A DNA stretch of 64,000 bases, taken from the NCBI RefSeq assembly GCF_020707265.1, contig NZ_JAJFEQ010000007.1, positions 186,001 to 250,000 of the forward strand, written 5' to 3'. The stretch is from Massilia sp. IC2-477. GTDB taxonomy: Bacteria > Pseudomonadota > Gammaproteobacteria > Burkholderiales > Burkholderiaceae_D. Each line of letters starts with the position of its first letter. The stretch's first letter is position 1. The notes under the pieces were generated by a model. It had not been told where the DNA came from. It ran no database searches and saw nothing but the letters and a program-made list of their open reading frames with translations. The position numbers and the translations under genes are program-made. This document shows, piece by piece, positions 1 to 8,677 of this stretch.

Positions 1-947
1 CCGCCCAGCACCACCATCGCGAGTACGGCGATCGATTCGGTCAGCGAGAACGATTCCGGCGACACGAAGCCCTGGAAGGCGCCGAACATGGCGCCGGCTA
101 CGCCACCGAAGGACGCGCCCATGGCAAAGGCGAGCAGCTTGACGTTGCGGGTATTGATGCCCATGGCCTTGGCCGCGATCTCGTCTTCGCGGATCGCGAC
201 CCAGGCGCGGCCCAGGCGCGAATGCTGCAGGCGCGAGGTAACAAAAATGGTCGCAATGGTGAGCGCCAGGAACAGGAAATAGTAGGCGTTCACCGAAGGC
301 ATCGAGAAGCCCCCGATGTGCACCGTGGCCTGCGAGCCCGCCTCGCCCGCCAGCGACACGCCGAACACGCGGATCGGGTCGATCATGTTGATGCCCTGCG
401 GCCCGTTGGTGAAGTTGATCGGGTCGTTCAGGTTGTTCATGAAGATGCGGATGATCTCGCCGAAGCCGAGCGTCACGATGGCGAGGTAGTCGCCACGCAG
501 CTTCAGGGTCGGGGCGCCGAGCAGCGCGCCGAACAGGGCCGCCACCAGGGCGGCCAGCGGCACGATCGCCCACACCGACAGGTGGATGCCGTTCTGCTGG
601 ATCTCGGGACCGAAGAAAGTCACCAGGGCTTCGCCCAGCGCCGGCGAATAATAGATCACCGACTCCAGCAGGGCCGCGAACTGGGGCGACGAGAACAGGC
701 CGACCAGGTAGGCGCCCACCGCGAAGAAGGCGATGTAGCCCAGGTCGAGCAGCCCGGCGAAGCCGACCACGATGTTCAGGCCCAGCGCCAGCATGATGTA
801 CAGGAGCGCGATGTCGATGATGCGCACCCAGGAATTGCCGAACTGGGAAGCGAAGAAAGGAAAGACCAGCATCAGGGCCAGCACCACCGCCATGCTGGCG
901 TAGGCCTGGCGCGGCTTGTGCTGGACGTCGAAAGTCAGGAGTGCCAT
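1..947 (-). CDS. livM: Branched-chain amino acid ABC transporter permease LivM (partial, 3' end outside window)
   Basis: Inner-membrane permease subunit of a high-affinity branched-chain amino acid importer, pairing with LivH. Reading the minus strand from ATG at 947 gives a protein starting MALLTFDVQHK followed by many hydrophobic segments. It carries the family-typical stretches LNIVVGFAGLLDLGYIAFFAVGA and GDYLAIVTLGFGEIIRI in the first two thirds, and AVLAMVVLGG close to the edge, where the coding sequence runs out of the window. It starts 15 bases after the livH stop, so the two are cotranscribed. The ATPases LivG/LivF are expected beyond the left edge (inference). Confidence 0.93.
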   Translation of the reverse strand, partial: MALLTFDVQHKPRQAYASMAVVLALMLVFPFFASQFGNSWVRIIDIALLYIMLALGLNIVVGFAGLLDLGYIAFFAVGAYLVGLFSSPQFAALLESVIYYSPALGEALVTFFGPEIQQNGIHLSVWAIVPLAALVAALFGALLGAPTLKLRGDYLAIVTLGFGEIIRIFMNNLNDPINFTNGPQGINMIDPIRVFGVSLAGEAGSQATVHIGGFSMPSVNAYYFLFLALTIATIFVTSRLQHSRLGRAWVAIREDEIAAKAMGINTRNVKLLAFAMGASFGGVAGAMFGAFQGFVSPESFSLTESIAVLAMVVLG

Positions 948-962
948 GGTGTCCGTCCTCGG

Positions 963-1892
963 TTACGCGCGGTCCGCCACGCGCTCGCCCATGATGCCCG
1001 ACGGGCGCAGGGTCAGCACGAGGATCAGCACGACGAAGGCGAAAATGTCCTGGTAGTGGCTACCCAGGAAGCCGCCGGTGAGGTCGCCGATATAGCCGGC
1101 GCCCAGCGCTTCGATGATGCCCAGCAGGATGCCGCCGATCATGGCGCCGTAGATGTTGCCGATCCCGCCCAGCACCGCGGCGCAGAAGGCCTTCAGGCCC
1201 GGCAGCACGCCCATGGTGAAGGTGATCGACGCATAGTTCGCGCCCCACATCACACCCGCCACCGCAGCGAGCGCGGCGCCGATGGCGAAGGTGGCGACGA
1301 TCACGCGGTTCGAATCGACGCCCATCAGGCCGGCCACGCGCGGATTCTCGGCCACGGCGCGCATCGCGCGCCCCATGCGGGTGCGTTCGACCAGCAGGAC
1401 CAGGGCGACCATCGCGGCGGCGGCCAGCACCAGCAGCAGGATCTGGGTGTGCGAAATCAGGGCGCCGCCAATCGACACCGGTTCCGGCGACAGCAGCTGC
1501 GGGAAGGGCAGCGGGCTGCGGCCCCAGATCATCATGGCGAAGGTCTGCAGCAGGATCGACACGCCGATCGCCGTGATCAGGGGCGCCAGGCGCGGCGCGT
1601 TGCGCAGGCGCCGATAGGCGACGCGCTCGATCAGGATGTTGACCAGCACCGCCACCGGGATGGCGCCGATGATCGCGATCGCCAGCTGCACATAGCCCGG
1701 CAGGCCGGGCGCATGGGCTTCCAGCAGTTTCAGGATGGTCAAGCCGATCATGGCGCCGATCATCAACACGTCGCCGTGGGCGAAGTTGATCAGGTTGAGG
1801 ACCCCGTAGACCATCGTGTAGCCAAGGGCGACGAGGGCATACATGCTGCCCAGCACCAGGCCGTTGAGGATTTGTTGGATGAATGTTTCCAT
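963..1892 (-). CDS. livH: Branched-chain amino acid ABC transporter permease LivH
   Basis: Second integral-membrane permease of the LIV importer, 309 residues, about eight hydrophobic segments. The N terminus (METFIQQILNGLVLGSMYAL, then YGVLNLINFAHGD) is the classic LivH signature, and GGIGNIYGAMIGG near residue 250 is the conserved loop contacting the ATPase. An in-frame start further upstream is possible, but ATG at 1892 fits the family and has GGAGAG about ten bases before it. First gene of the livH-livM pair seen here. Confidence 0.95.
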   Translation of the reverse strand: METFIQQILNGLVLGSMYALVALGYTMVYGVLNLINFAHGDVLMIGAMIGLTILKLLEAHAPGLPGYVQLAIAIIGAIPVAVLVNILIERVAYRRLRNAPRLAPLITAIGVSILLQTFAMMIWGRSPLPFPQLLSPEPVSIGGALISHTQILLLVLAAAAMVALVLLVERTRMGRAMRAVAENPRVAGLMGVDSNRVIVATFAIGAALAAVAGVMWGANYASITFTMGVLPGLKAFCAAVLGGIGNIYGAMIGGILLGIIEALGAGYIGDLTGGFLGSHYQDIFAFVVLILVLTLRPSGIMGERVADRA

Positions 1893-1922
1893 CGTGCGCG
1901 TTCGCTCTCCATTGCGGTCCAA

Positions 1923-1958
1923 GAAAAAACGGCACTCCGGGTAACCCCGCAGTGCCGT
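1923..1958 (-). terminator. Rho-independent terminator downstream of ispH
   Basis: Read on the minus strand: an 8-bp stem ACGGCACT/AGTGCCGT with a partly paired inner loop, followed by a T-rich tract TTTTTTCTT. It sits 80 bases after the ispH stop and just before livH, so it separates the two transcription units. Confidence 0.8.
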
Positions 1959-2037
1959 TCTGGCCTGGCGTTCATTCCGATTGCCATCATGATAAATGGC
2001 ATTCAGGAAAACTTATACTGGAATTTGTTCCGTGTAA

Positions 2038-2979
2038 TTACGCCGCCTTGGCGCCGTCCAGGCCTTTGGGCAGCGGGAACACGACGTTTTCTTCCACGCC
2101 CTCGAGCGCACGCACGCTGGCCGCGCCCAGAGCCTTGAGACGGTCGATCACGGCCTGCACCAGCACTTCCGGGGCCGATGCGCCAGCGGTCACGCCGATG
2201 CGCTTCTTGCCAGCGATCCATTGCGGATCGATGGCAGCGGCATTGTCGACCATATAGGCCGGCGTACCCATCTTCTCCGCCACTTCGCGCAGGCGGTTCG
2301 AGTTCGAGCTGTTCGGGCTGCCGACCACGACCACCACTTCCACCTGCGGCGCCATGAACTTGACGGCTTCCTGGCGGTTGGTGGTGGCGTAGCAGATGTC
2401 GCCCTTCTTCGGCTCGATGATGTTCGGGAAGCGCGCCTTCAGGGCATTGATGATGTCGGTGGTGTCGTCCACCGACAGCGTGGTCTGCGAGACATAGGCC
2501 AACTGGTCCGGGTTGTTCACCTGCAGCGTCGCCACGTCGTCCACGGTCTCGACCAGGTGCATACCCTCTTCCGCCTGGCCCATCGTGCCTTCGACTTCCG
2601 GGTGGCCGTCGTGGCCGATCATGACGATCTCGCAGCCCTGCTTGCGCATCTTGGCCACTTCAACGTGGACCTTGGTCACCAGCGGGCAGGTCGCATCGAA
2701 AATGGTGAGGCCACGCGCCTCGGCATCCGCACGGACGGCCTTGGACACGCCGTGGGCCGAGAACACCAGGGTGTTACCGGGCGGGACGTCTTCCAGTTCC
2801 TCGATGAAGATCGCGCCCTTGTTGCGCAGGTCTTCCACCACATAGGCGTTGTGCACGATCTCGTGGCGCACGTAGATCGGGGCGCCGAACTGGCGCAGCG
2901 CGCGCTCGACGATCTCGATGGCGCGGTCCACGCCAGCGCAGAAGCCGCGCGGCTGGGCAAGCAGAATTTCGTTTTCCAT
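2038..2979 (-). CDS. ispH: 4-hydroxy-3-methylbut-2-enyl diphosphate reductase (IspH/LytB)
   Basis: Last enzyme of the MEP isoprenoid pathway; it reduces HMBPP to IPP and DMAPP with a [4Fe-4S] cluster. The protein is 313 residues, the usual length. All three cluster cysteines are visible in context: [14 protein letters not shown] (about residue 14), [11 protein letters not shown] (about 97) and [11 protein letters not shown] (about 197). SAHGVSKAV and [11 protein letters not shown] are the other substrate-binding motifs. Starts 14 bases after slpA, the common proteobacterial slpA-ispH order, so probably one operon. Confidence 0.98.
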   Translation of the reverse strand: MENEILLAQPRGFCAGVDRAIEIVERALRQFGAPIYVRHEIVHNAYVVEDLRNKGAIFIEELEDVPPGNTLVFSAHGVSKAVRADAEARGLTIFDATCPLVTKVHVEVAKMRKQGCEIVMIGHDGHPEVEGTMGQAEEGMHLVETVDDVATLQVNNPDQLAYVSQTTLSVDDTTDIINALKARFPNIIEPKKGDICYATTNRQEAVKFMAPQVEVVVVVGSPNSSNSNRLREVAEKMGTPAYMVDNAAAIDPQWIAGKKRIGVTAGASAPEVLVQAVIDRLKALGAASVRALEGVEENVVFPLPKGLDGAKAA

Positions 2980-2993
2980 GAAGGTTTCCTGTT

Positions 2994-3437
2994 TTACAGA
3001 ACCGAAATCAGTTTCACTTCGAATTGCAGGGACTGGCCGGCCAGCGGATGGTTGAAGTCGAACAGCGCGGTGGTCTCGCGCATTTCCAGCAGCACGCCGG
3101 CAAAGCGGCCGCCCTTGGGCGCGTTGAACTCGATCAGCTCGCCCACCTTGTAGTCGGCATCTGGCACCGAGTTCTCCGCCAGCGTTGCCTTCGACACCGG
3201 CTGGATCAGGTCGGGATTGCGTTCGCCGAAGCCTTCTTGCGCGGTGAGCTGGAAAGTCTGGTGCGCGCCCTCTTCCATGCCGATCAGTTTTTGCTCGAGA
3301 AAAGGTGCCAGTTGACCCTGGCCCAGCAGCAAGGTAGCCGGGGTGCCATTGAAGGTAGTGATGAGATCAGTACCGTCGGCGGTGGCCAACCGATAATGCA
3401 GGGTCAGGTAAGAAGATTCGTTGACGACGTTGGACAT
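2994..3437 (-). CDS. slpA: FKBP-type peptidyl-prolyl cis-trans isomerase, SlpA/FkpB type
   Basis: Proline isomerase/chaperone of the SlyD-SlpA branch, 147 residues. The start [19 protein letters not shown] was chosen because the FKBP core begins there; the frame stays open further upstream but in unrelated sequence. [19 protein letters not shown] and the inserted-flap region [10 protein letters not shown] are family-typical. The C terminus [19 protein letters not shown] matches the conserved end of SlpA proteins (D/N-x-N-HPLAG-x-L-x-F). Upstream of and probably cotranscribed with ispH. Confidence 0.93.
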   Translation of the reverse strand: MSNVVNESSYLTLHYRLATADGTDLITTFNGTPATLLLGQGQLAPFLEQKLIGMEEGAHQTFQLTAQEGFGERNPDLIQPVSKATLAENSVPDADYKVGELIEFNAPKGGRFAGVLLEMRETTALFDFNHPLAGQSLQFEVKLISVL

Positions 3438-3541
3438 GTTCTTTGTGGTGACAGGCAGGCCCGTGACAGGCAAACCGCTATTGTAAGCCACGCCCGGCCC
3501 TCGCGCCTCCACGTGCCCTTTTTTATGGCAAGGATCAGACA

Positions 3542-4213
3542 ATGAGAATCACCGAATGGCCCGAAGAGCAACGCCCGCGCGAACGCCTGCTGCGCGGCGG
3601 CCCCAGGGTACTGTCCGACACCGAACTGCTGGCGATCTTCCTGCGCGTCGGCGTGGCCGGGAAAAGCGCGGTGGCGCTGGCGCGCGACATGCTCGAGCAT
3701 TTCGGCTCGCTGCACCGGCTGCTGCATGCGAGCTCGAGTGAATTCGGCGCCCTGCACGGCCTCGGCCCCGCCAAGTACGCCCAGCTGCAGGCGGCGGTCG
3801 AGCTGACACGGCGCGCAGTAGCCGAGGAGTTCGAGCGCGAAGGCATGTGCTCGCCAGAAGCGGTGCGCGCCTACCTGCGCCACCAATTCGCGCTGCAGGC
3901 CCACGAATCCTTCGTCGTCCTGTTCCTGGACGTGAAGAACCGCCTGATCAACTATGAAGAAATGTTTCGCGGCACGCTCACACACACCAGCGTGTATCCG
4001 CGCGAGGTGGTGAAAGCGGCGCTGCGGCGCAATGCTGCGGCCGTGATCCTGGCGCACAACCACCCTTCCGGCGTGCCCGAGCCGAGCGAAGCCGACCTGC
4101 GCCTGACCTCCAGCCTGGTGCAGGCCCTGGCCCTGGTCGATATCCGCGTGCTCGACCATTTCGTGGTGGCGGGAACACATGTGCATTCCTTCGCCGAGCA
4201 TGGCCAGCTATAG
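3542..4213 (+). CDS. radC: RadC family JAB/MPN-domain protein
   Basis: Member of the RadC (YicR) family, 223 residues. The N-terminal half contains helix-hairpin-helix-like sequence ([15 protein letters not shown], then [13 protein letters not shown]). The C-terminal JAB domain carries the metal motif [14 protein letters not shown] near residues 171-184 and an upstream Glu. The true role of RadC is not settled; the old DNA-repair assignment is doubtful. Divergent from slpA with a 104-bp gap; AAGGA lies about ten bases before the ATG. Upstream of rpmB-rpmG, the usual order in this lineage. Confidence 0.95.
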   Translation: MRITEWPEEQRPRERLLRGGPRVLSDTELLAIFLRVGVAGKSAVALARDMLEHFGSLHRLLHASSSEFGALHGLGPAKYAQLQAAVELTRRAVAEEFEREGMCSPEAVRAYLRHQFALQAHESFVVLFLDVKNRLINYEEMFRGTLTHTSVYPREVVKAALRRNAAAVILAHNHPSGVPEPSEADLRLTSSLVQALALVDIRVLDHFVVAGTHVHSFAEHGQL

Positions 4214-4316
4214 GGGCGGAGGCGGAATAAGAGCGTGAAAACAGGGTGTTACGGAACTCATCGGCAATTGTTAAATTATGCGATTAGCATAAGACACAAT
4301 TGTTTTTCGCAAGTGA

Positions 4317-4346
4317 TTGATTTGTCGTGTGTTTCCACGCTATACT
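4317..4346 (+). promoter_or_regulatory. Sigma-70 type promoter for rpmB-rpmG
   Basis: TTGATT at 4317-4322 and TATACT at 4341-4346 with an 18-base spacer, inside an A+T-rich gap between radC and rpmB. A start near 4353 would give a leader of about 33 bases before the rpmB ATG. Confidence 0.65.
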
Positions 4347-4385
4347 CTCGTTTTTCCAATCCTGGATATTCTTAAGGAGTGCACT

Positions 4386-4622
4386 ATGGCACGTGTCTGC
4401 CAAGTTACCGGCAAGGGAGTGATGGTTGGCAACAACGTCTCCCACGCTAACAACAAAACCAAGCGTCGTTTCCTGCCGAACCTGCAGAACCGCCGCATCT
4501 TCGTGGAATCGGAAAACCGCTGGGTCTCCCTGCGTCTGTCCAACGCCGGTCTGCGCGTGATCGACAAGCTCGGCATCGATGCCGTGCTGGCCGACATGCG
4601 TGCCCGTGGCGAAAAAGTTTAA
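4386..4622 (+). CDS. rpmB: 50S ribosomal protein L28
   Basis: Large-subunit ribosomal protein, 78 residues, beginning [20 protein letters not shown], which matches bL28. It has a single Cys near the N terminus, so it is not the four-Cys zinc form. AAGGAG lies just before the ATG; an upstream in-frame ATG is ignored because it lacks conservation. Followed after 13 bases by rpmG, the conserved rpmBG operon. Confidence 0.98.
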   Translation: MARVCQVTGKGVMVGNNVSHANNKTKRRFLPNLQNRRIFVESENRWVSLRLSNAGLRVIDKLGIDAVLADMRARGEKV

Positions 4623-4635
4623 TTAGGGAGCTATC

Positions 4636-4803
4636 ATGGCAAAAACTGGCCGCGACAAAATCAAGCTGGAATCGACCGCAGGTACCGGTCACTTCTACAC
4701 CACCACCAAGAACAAGCGCACCATGCCGGCGAAGATGGAAATCACCAAATTCGACCCGAAGGCACGCAAGCACGTGATCTACAAGGAAACCAAGATCAAG
4801 TAA
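4636..4803 (+). CDS. rpmG: 50S ribosomal protein L33
   Basis: Large-subunit ribosomal protein of 55 residues, [20 protein letters not shown] and ending [11 protein letters not shown]. It contains no cysteines, so it is the zinc-independent (C-minus) form. GGGAG precedes the ATG. Second gene of rpmBG, closed by a strong terminator. Confidence 0.98.
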   Translation: MAKTGRDKIKLESTAGTGHFYTTTKNKRTMPAKMEITKFDPKARKHVIYKETKIK

Positions 4804-4820
4804 TCGATCTTGTTCCTCCG

Positions 4821-4854
4821 AAAAAGCCGCCGTCCCAGACTGGCGGCTTTTTTT
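4821..4854 (+). terminator. Rho-independent terminator after rpmG
   Basis: Stem GCCGCC (4826-4831) pairs with GGCGGC (4842-4847), extended by A-T pairs, followed by seven T. Confidence 0.9.
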
Positions 4855-4895
4855 ATACTTGCGCTCAGCGGGCGCTCGGGTAAGCTTGCGCCACG

Positions 4896-6482
4896 ATGAC
4901 AGAACCGCAAGCCGCCCCACCCTTCCCGACCCACCGTATCGATGCCCTCGACGTGCTGCGCGGCTTCGCCCTGGTCGGCATCTGCCTCGTCAACGTCGAA
5001 TTCTTCAATCGCCCCGTCGCCGAGTCCGGCGCCGGCATGGCGCCCGGCCTGCACGGCCTCGACTGGTTTGCCGCGTGGGTGGTCGCTTACTTCGTCAGCG
5101 GGAAGTTCTGGACCATCTTCAGCCTGCTGTTCGGCATGGGTTTCGCCGTGATGCTGGAGCGGGCCCGTACCAAGGGCCGCCCTTTCCTGCCCGCCTACCG
5201 GCGCCGCATCGCGGCCCTGCTGGTATTCGGCCTGCTGCACCACAGCCTGCTGTGGAGCGGCGACATCCTGATCAGCTATGCAATCGGCGCCCTGTTCCTG
5301 CTGCTGGCCCTGTTCGCGCGCGGGCGCTGGCTGCTGTTCGCGATCGTCTGCTGCATGGCCCTGTCGCTGCTGCCGGCACCCTGGCGCGAGTTGAATGGGC
5401 TGGCATTGCCGCTGGCCTTCGTGGGCCTGGTCGCGCTCTACCTGCGCGGCAAGCCGGGCGAGCCTGGATTTGCGCTGGCCATGATCATCCCCGGGGCACT
5501 GATCCTGCTGGCCGCACTGGTGCTGGTGCTGCAGGGATCGGAAGGCGCCCCCATGCTCGCCGTCGCAGGCAGCATCCTGCTCGCCCTCGGCCTGCTGGCC
5601 CGACGCCGTGGCGGCGAGGGACATGGCCGCCTGTGGCGCGCCGGCATCGCCATCTTCGTGCTGAGCTTCGGCTTCCTGGTTGCGGAAGGCGGCCTGCGCT
5701 ACTTCTCTGCCGGCTCCCCGAGCCTGGGCCCGGCAGCCTCGACCGCCATCGACGGACGCGAAGTCGACCAGGACACCGCGCGCAGCCTGCGCCACCGAGA
5801 GCTGGTGCAGCGCATTGCCGAGGAACGCAAGGTGCTCACGCAGGGCAGTTACGCGCAGGCGGTCGCCATGCGGGTCGGCCACCTGCGCGAGCGCCTGCGC
5901 GACGAAGCGGGCTTTTCCATCGTGCTGGTCGGCGTGTTCCTGGTCGGCGTCTGGTGCGTGCGCAGCGGCATGGTAACCGAGCCTGTCCGGTGGCAGTCAT
6001 TGCTGCGGCGCCTGGCCTGGATCGGCCTGCCGCTGGGCATCGGTGTCGGCCTGGCGGGCAGCCTGGTCGCGACCGCACGTCCTCCAGGCGTCGACGACCA
6101 GGGATGGGATTTCGCCTACGGCCTCCTGATGCTGGGCAGTCTGCCCGCCTCCTTCGGCTACATGGCCGCCCTGCTGCTGCTCCTGCAGCGCCGGCCGGGA
6201 CTGGCGCGCGTGTTCGCGCCGCTGGGGCGCATGGCACTGAGCAATTACCTGATGCAGTCGCTGGTGCTGTCCCTGCTGTTCTACGCCCATGGCGCAGGCC
6301 TGTGGGGGATCGGGCGCGCGGCCCAGGTCGGCGTGGCGCTGGCGCTGTGCGCCCTGCAAGCCTGGCTCAGCGCGTGGTGGCTGAGGCGCCACCGCTATGG
6401 TCCGATGGAATGGCTTTGGCGTGCCTTTACGTATCTGCGCCTGCCGGAGCGGCGCCCCTCAGTAAATACAACACTGCCTTGA
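4896..6482 (+). CDS. DUF418 domain-containing multi-pass membrane protein
   Basis: Polytopic inner-membrane protein of 528 residues. The start (RIDALDVLRGFALVGICLVN near residue 13) and the end (YGPMEWLWRAFTYLR) are the two hallmarks of the YeiB/DUF418 family, whose function is unknown. Family members are commonly near 400 residues. The extra length here lies in the middle, roughly residues 150-330, and includes a hydrophilic stretch around residues 275-330 (DGREVDQDTARSLRHRE) between hydrophobic segments. It stands alone behind the rpmG terminator. Confidence 0.85.
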   Translation: MTEPQAAPPFPTHRIDALDVLRGFALVGICLVNVEFFNRPVAESGAGMAPGLHGLDWFAAWVVAYFVSGKFWTIFSLLFGMGFAVMLERARTKGRPFLPAYRRRIAALLVFGLLHHSLLWSGDILISYAIGALFLLLALFARGRWLLFAIVCCMALSLLPAPWRELNGLALPLAFVGLVALYLRGKPGEPGFALAMIIPGALILLAALVLVLQGSEGAPMLAVAGSILLALGLLARRRGGEGHGRLWRAGIAIFVLSFGFLVAEGGLRYFSAGSPSLGPAASTAIDGREVDQDTARSLRHRELVQRIAEERKVLTQGSYAQAVAMRVGHLRERLRDEAGFSIVLVGVFLVGVWCVRSGMVTEPVRWQSLLRRLAWIGLPLGIGVGLAGSLVATARPPGVDDQGWDFAYGLLMLGSLPASFGYMAALLLLLQRRPGLARVFAPLGRMALSNYLMQSLVLSLLFYAHGAGLWGIGRAAQVGVALALCALQAWLSAWWLRRHRYGPMEWLWRAFTYLRLPERRPSVNTTLP

Positions 6483-6549
6483 CCCCGTATATTGCAATTT
6501 TCGCTGGACCGTGAAAGCATAAGGCGTTGTCGACTTCACCATCACCGGC

Positions 6550-7290
6550 ATGTCCCAGCTGCTGAAGTTCCCTGCACTGCCTCTTCTTGCCGCCGGCCTG
6601 CTGTGCGCCCTGCCGGCACGCGCCCAGTCCCTTCCCGACGCGGTGCCGACGGTCGAAGTCAAGGCGGCCCATACCCGGCTGCTGCCGTACAAGGAATTGT
6701 TCTACCCCATGGCCAAGGCAGTCCAGCAAAGCCTGGCGGGACGCGCCGCGCTGGCGGTCCAGCTGCGTCCGGCGCGGCCCGGCGTGCGCACCGACGACCT
6801 GGCGGTCTGGCTGGAGGGAGGCGGCGAATCGCTGCCGGTGCGCGCGGACGCACATGGCCTGTACATCGTGCCCGTGGCCGACCGCATCGCTGCCCAGGAC
6901 GGCAGCTTCTCCATCAACAAGAAGCCGTCCGACCTGCGCGCCAACCTGGTCCTCGTGCCCACCCTCGCCCCCGATGCCTGGACCATGGGCGAGATCCGGC
7001 GCCTGCTGCATGACGTGCACGCCACCCTCGACCCGCTGGTGCCCTGGCACCACCGCTTCCTGATGTGGGCCTTCACGCGCAAGCTCGGCGTGTCCGTGTG
7101 CAGCCTGTCGCCCAGCTCCTACGTGGACGTGCGCGACGGCGAGCGCCTGCTGGCCAGCTATCCCACCAGCGAGCCGGCGCGCAACCATGCGAATGCGCCG
7201 GTCTACTGCCACCGCTTCACCGGCAACGAAGACTTCGATCCGCGCGCCCGGCTGGTGCTGCCGGAAGATGCGCAGGTACTCCTGATCTGA
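6550..7290 (+). CDS. Secreted protein of unknown function
   Basis: 246 residues with a clear signal peptide (MSQLLKFPALPLLAAGLLCALPARA, cleavage expected after ARA near residue 25). The mature part has a motif LLPYKELFYPMAKAVQQ and alternating hydrophobic residues suggesting a beta-rich periplasmic domain. There is a weak resemblance to the DUF2987 pattern, but I cannot confirm it. Two Cys in the last third (near VSVCSLS and VYCHRF) could form a disulfide. It lies 67 bases after the DUF418 gene and ends at a bidirectional terminator. Confidence 0.75.
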   Translation: MSQLLKFPALPLLAAGLLCALPARAQSLPDAVPTVEVKAAHTRLLPYKELFYPMAKAVQQSLAGRAALAVQLRPARPGVRTDDLAVWLEGGGESLPVRADAHGLYIVPVADRIAAQDGSFSINKKPSDLRANLVLVPTLAPDAWTMGEIRRLLHDVHATLDPLVPWHHRFLMWAFTRKLGVSVCSLSPSSYVDVRDGERLLASYPTSEPARNHANAPVYCHRFTGNEDFDPRARLVLPEDAQVLLI

Positions 7291-7293
7291 ACA

Positions 7294-7325
7294 TAAAAAA
7301 AGGCTCCCCGCGGGGAGCCTTTCTC
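7294..7325. terminator. Bidirectional rho-independent terminator
   Basis: Perfect palindrome AGGCTCCCCG/CGGGGAGCCT at 7301-7320 flanked by A-run on the left and T-rich sequence on the right. It separates the secreted protein gene (plus strand) from the convergent desaturase gene (minus strand). Confidence 0.9.
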
Positions 7326-7348
7326 TTGCCGGCACAGGCCGGGTTTGC

Positions 7349-8563
7349 TTACGCGTAGCTGCGCAGGCGCAGCGAGAAGTCCTGCAGGGCCTTGATGCCC
7401 GAGGCTTCGGCACGTGCGCACCAGTCCTGCAGTTGCTGCAGCAGCTGGTCGCGGGTCGAGTGCGAACGTTCCCAGATTGCGCCCAGTTCCACGCGCATCT
7501 GGTGCATGGTTTCCAGCGCCTTGCTGTGCTGGAACAGCTCGACCAGCTGCTGCTTGTGCGAGGCTTCCAGCTTGGCCGGCTCGCGCTGCATCAGCTTGCG
7601 CGAGCTCTTCAGGAAGCGCGCTTCCAGTTCAGCCTTGTGCTTCAGGTGCTCGAATTCCTCACGGAAAGCGTGACGCACCGATTTCGCATACTTGGCCATC
7701 ACGTCGTAGCGGTTGGCGATCACCGACTGCAGGGTGTCGAGGTCGGCCACCAGCTTGTCCTTGGCGAATTCCGGCTTTGGCGCAACCTTCTTGACCTTGG
7801 CCAGGCCCAGGGTTTCCAGGATGCGGATATAGCCCCAGCCCAGGTCGAACTCATACCACTTGCTCGACAGCTTGGCCGAGGTGGCGAAGGTGTGGTGGTT
7901 GTTGTGCAGCTCCTCGCCGCCGATCAGGATGCCCCACGGCAGGATGTTGGTGGCCGCATCGCTGCAGTCGTAGTTGCGGTAGCCCCAGTAGTGGCCGATG
8001 CCGTTGATGATCCCGGCCGCGGTGATCGGGATCCACATCATCTGGACCGCCCATACCGAGATACCGACGATGCCGAACAGGGCGAAGTCGATAAGGAGCA
8101 TCAGCACCACGCCCATGGCGCTGTGCTTGGTGTACACATGTCGCTCGATCCAGTCGTCCGGGGTGCCATGGCCATACTTCTCCATGGTTTCCTTGTTCTT
8201 GCTCTCGGCGCGGTACAGCTCGGCGCCTTCGAACAGCACCTTGCGGATGCCGCGCGTTTGCGGGCTGTGCGGATCCTCTTCGGTATCGCACTTGGCGTGG
8301 TGCTTGCGGTGGATCGAGGCCCATTCCTTGGTCACCTGGCCGGTGGTCAGCCACAGCCAGAAGCGGAAGAAGTGGCTCGGGATGGCATGCAGTTCCAGCG
8401 CGCGGTGCGCCTGGTGGCGGTGCAGATAGATCGTCACGGCGGCGATCGTGATGTGCGTCAGTACCAGGGTGGCAATGACGATCTGCCAACCGGTGAAGTC
8501 GAGCAGGCCAGTCGACAGGAAGCTCAGCACGGCTTGCACGGGTTCGCTACTAAAGAAATTCAT
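7349..8563 (-). CDS. Membrane fatty acid (acyl-CoA/acyl-lipid) desaturase
   Basis: Di-iron membrane desaturase that introduces a double bond into acyl chains, 404 residues. Three histidine boxes are visible: HRHQAHR (residues 48-54), HRKHH (85-89) and HNNHH (about 219-223). Hydrophobic segments flank the first box and lie between the second and third. The C-terminal 150 residues are hydrophilic, rich in Lys, Glu and Leu, and probably helical; this tail is common in the betaproteobacterial delta-9-like enzymes. Regiospecificity cannot be read from sequence. Confidence 0.92.
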   Translation of the reverse strand: MNFFSSEPVQAVLSFLSTGLLDFTGWQIVIATLVLTHITIAAVTIYLHRHQAHRALELHAIPSHFFRFWLWLTTGQVTKEWASIHRKHHAKCDTEEDPHSPQTRGIRKVLFEGAELYRAESKNKETMEKYGHGTPDDWIERHVYTKHSAMGVVLMLLIDFALFGIVGISVWAVQMMWIPITAAGIINGIGHYWGYRNYDCSDAATNILPWGILIGGEELHNNHHTFATSAKLSSKWYEFDLGWGYIRILETLGLAKVKKVAPKPEFAKDKLVADLDTLQSVIANRYDVMAKYAKSVRHAFREEFEHLKHKAELEARFLKSSRKLMQREPAKLEASHKQQLVELFQHSKALETMHQMRVELGAIWERSHSTRDQLLQQLQDWCARAEASGIKALQDFSLRLRSYA

Positions 8564-8677
8564 TCAGTCTCCATGGATATCGCGTCAGTACGCCAAACTT
8601 CTGGCGACCACAACCCGACATTTTACGCGGTTCCAGTGACGCGCGGCACGCGAAAGAGCCTTAAGGCATGCCTTATT

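Noticed and set aside
222..2138. Long open frame antisense to livM-livH-ispH
   Set aside because: Its translation is a His/Arg/Gln/Asp-rich composition artefact of GC-rich reverse-strand coding; the opposite strand encodes recognised proteins throughout.
8663..8674. Palindrome AAGGCATGCCTT between mscS and the desaturase
   Set aside because: Only 12 bases, overlapping the gap close to the mscS stop, without a T-run or a second copy; likely chance.
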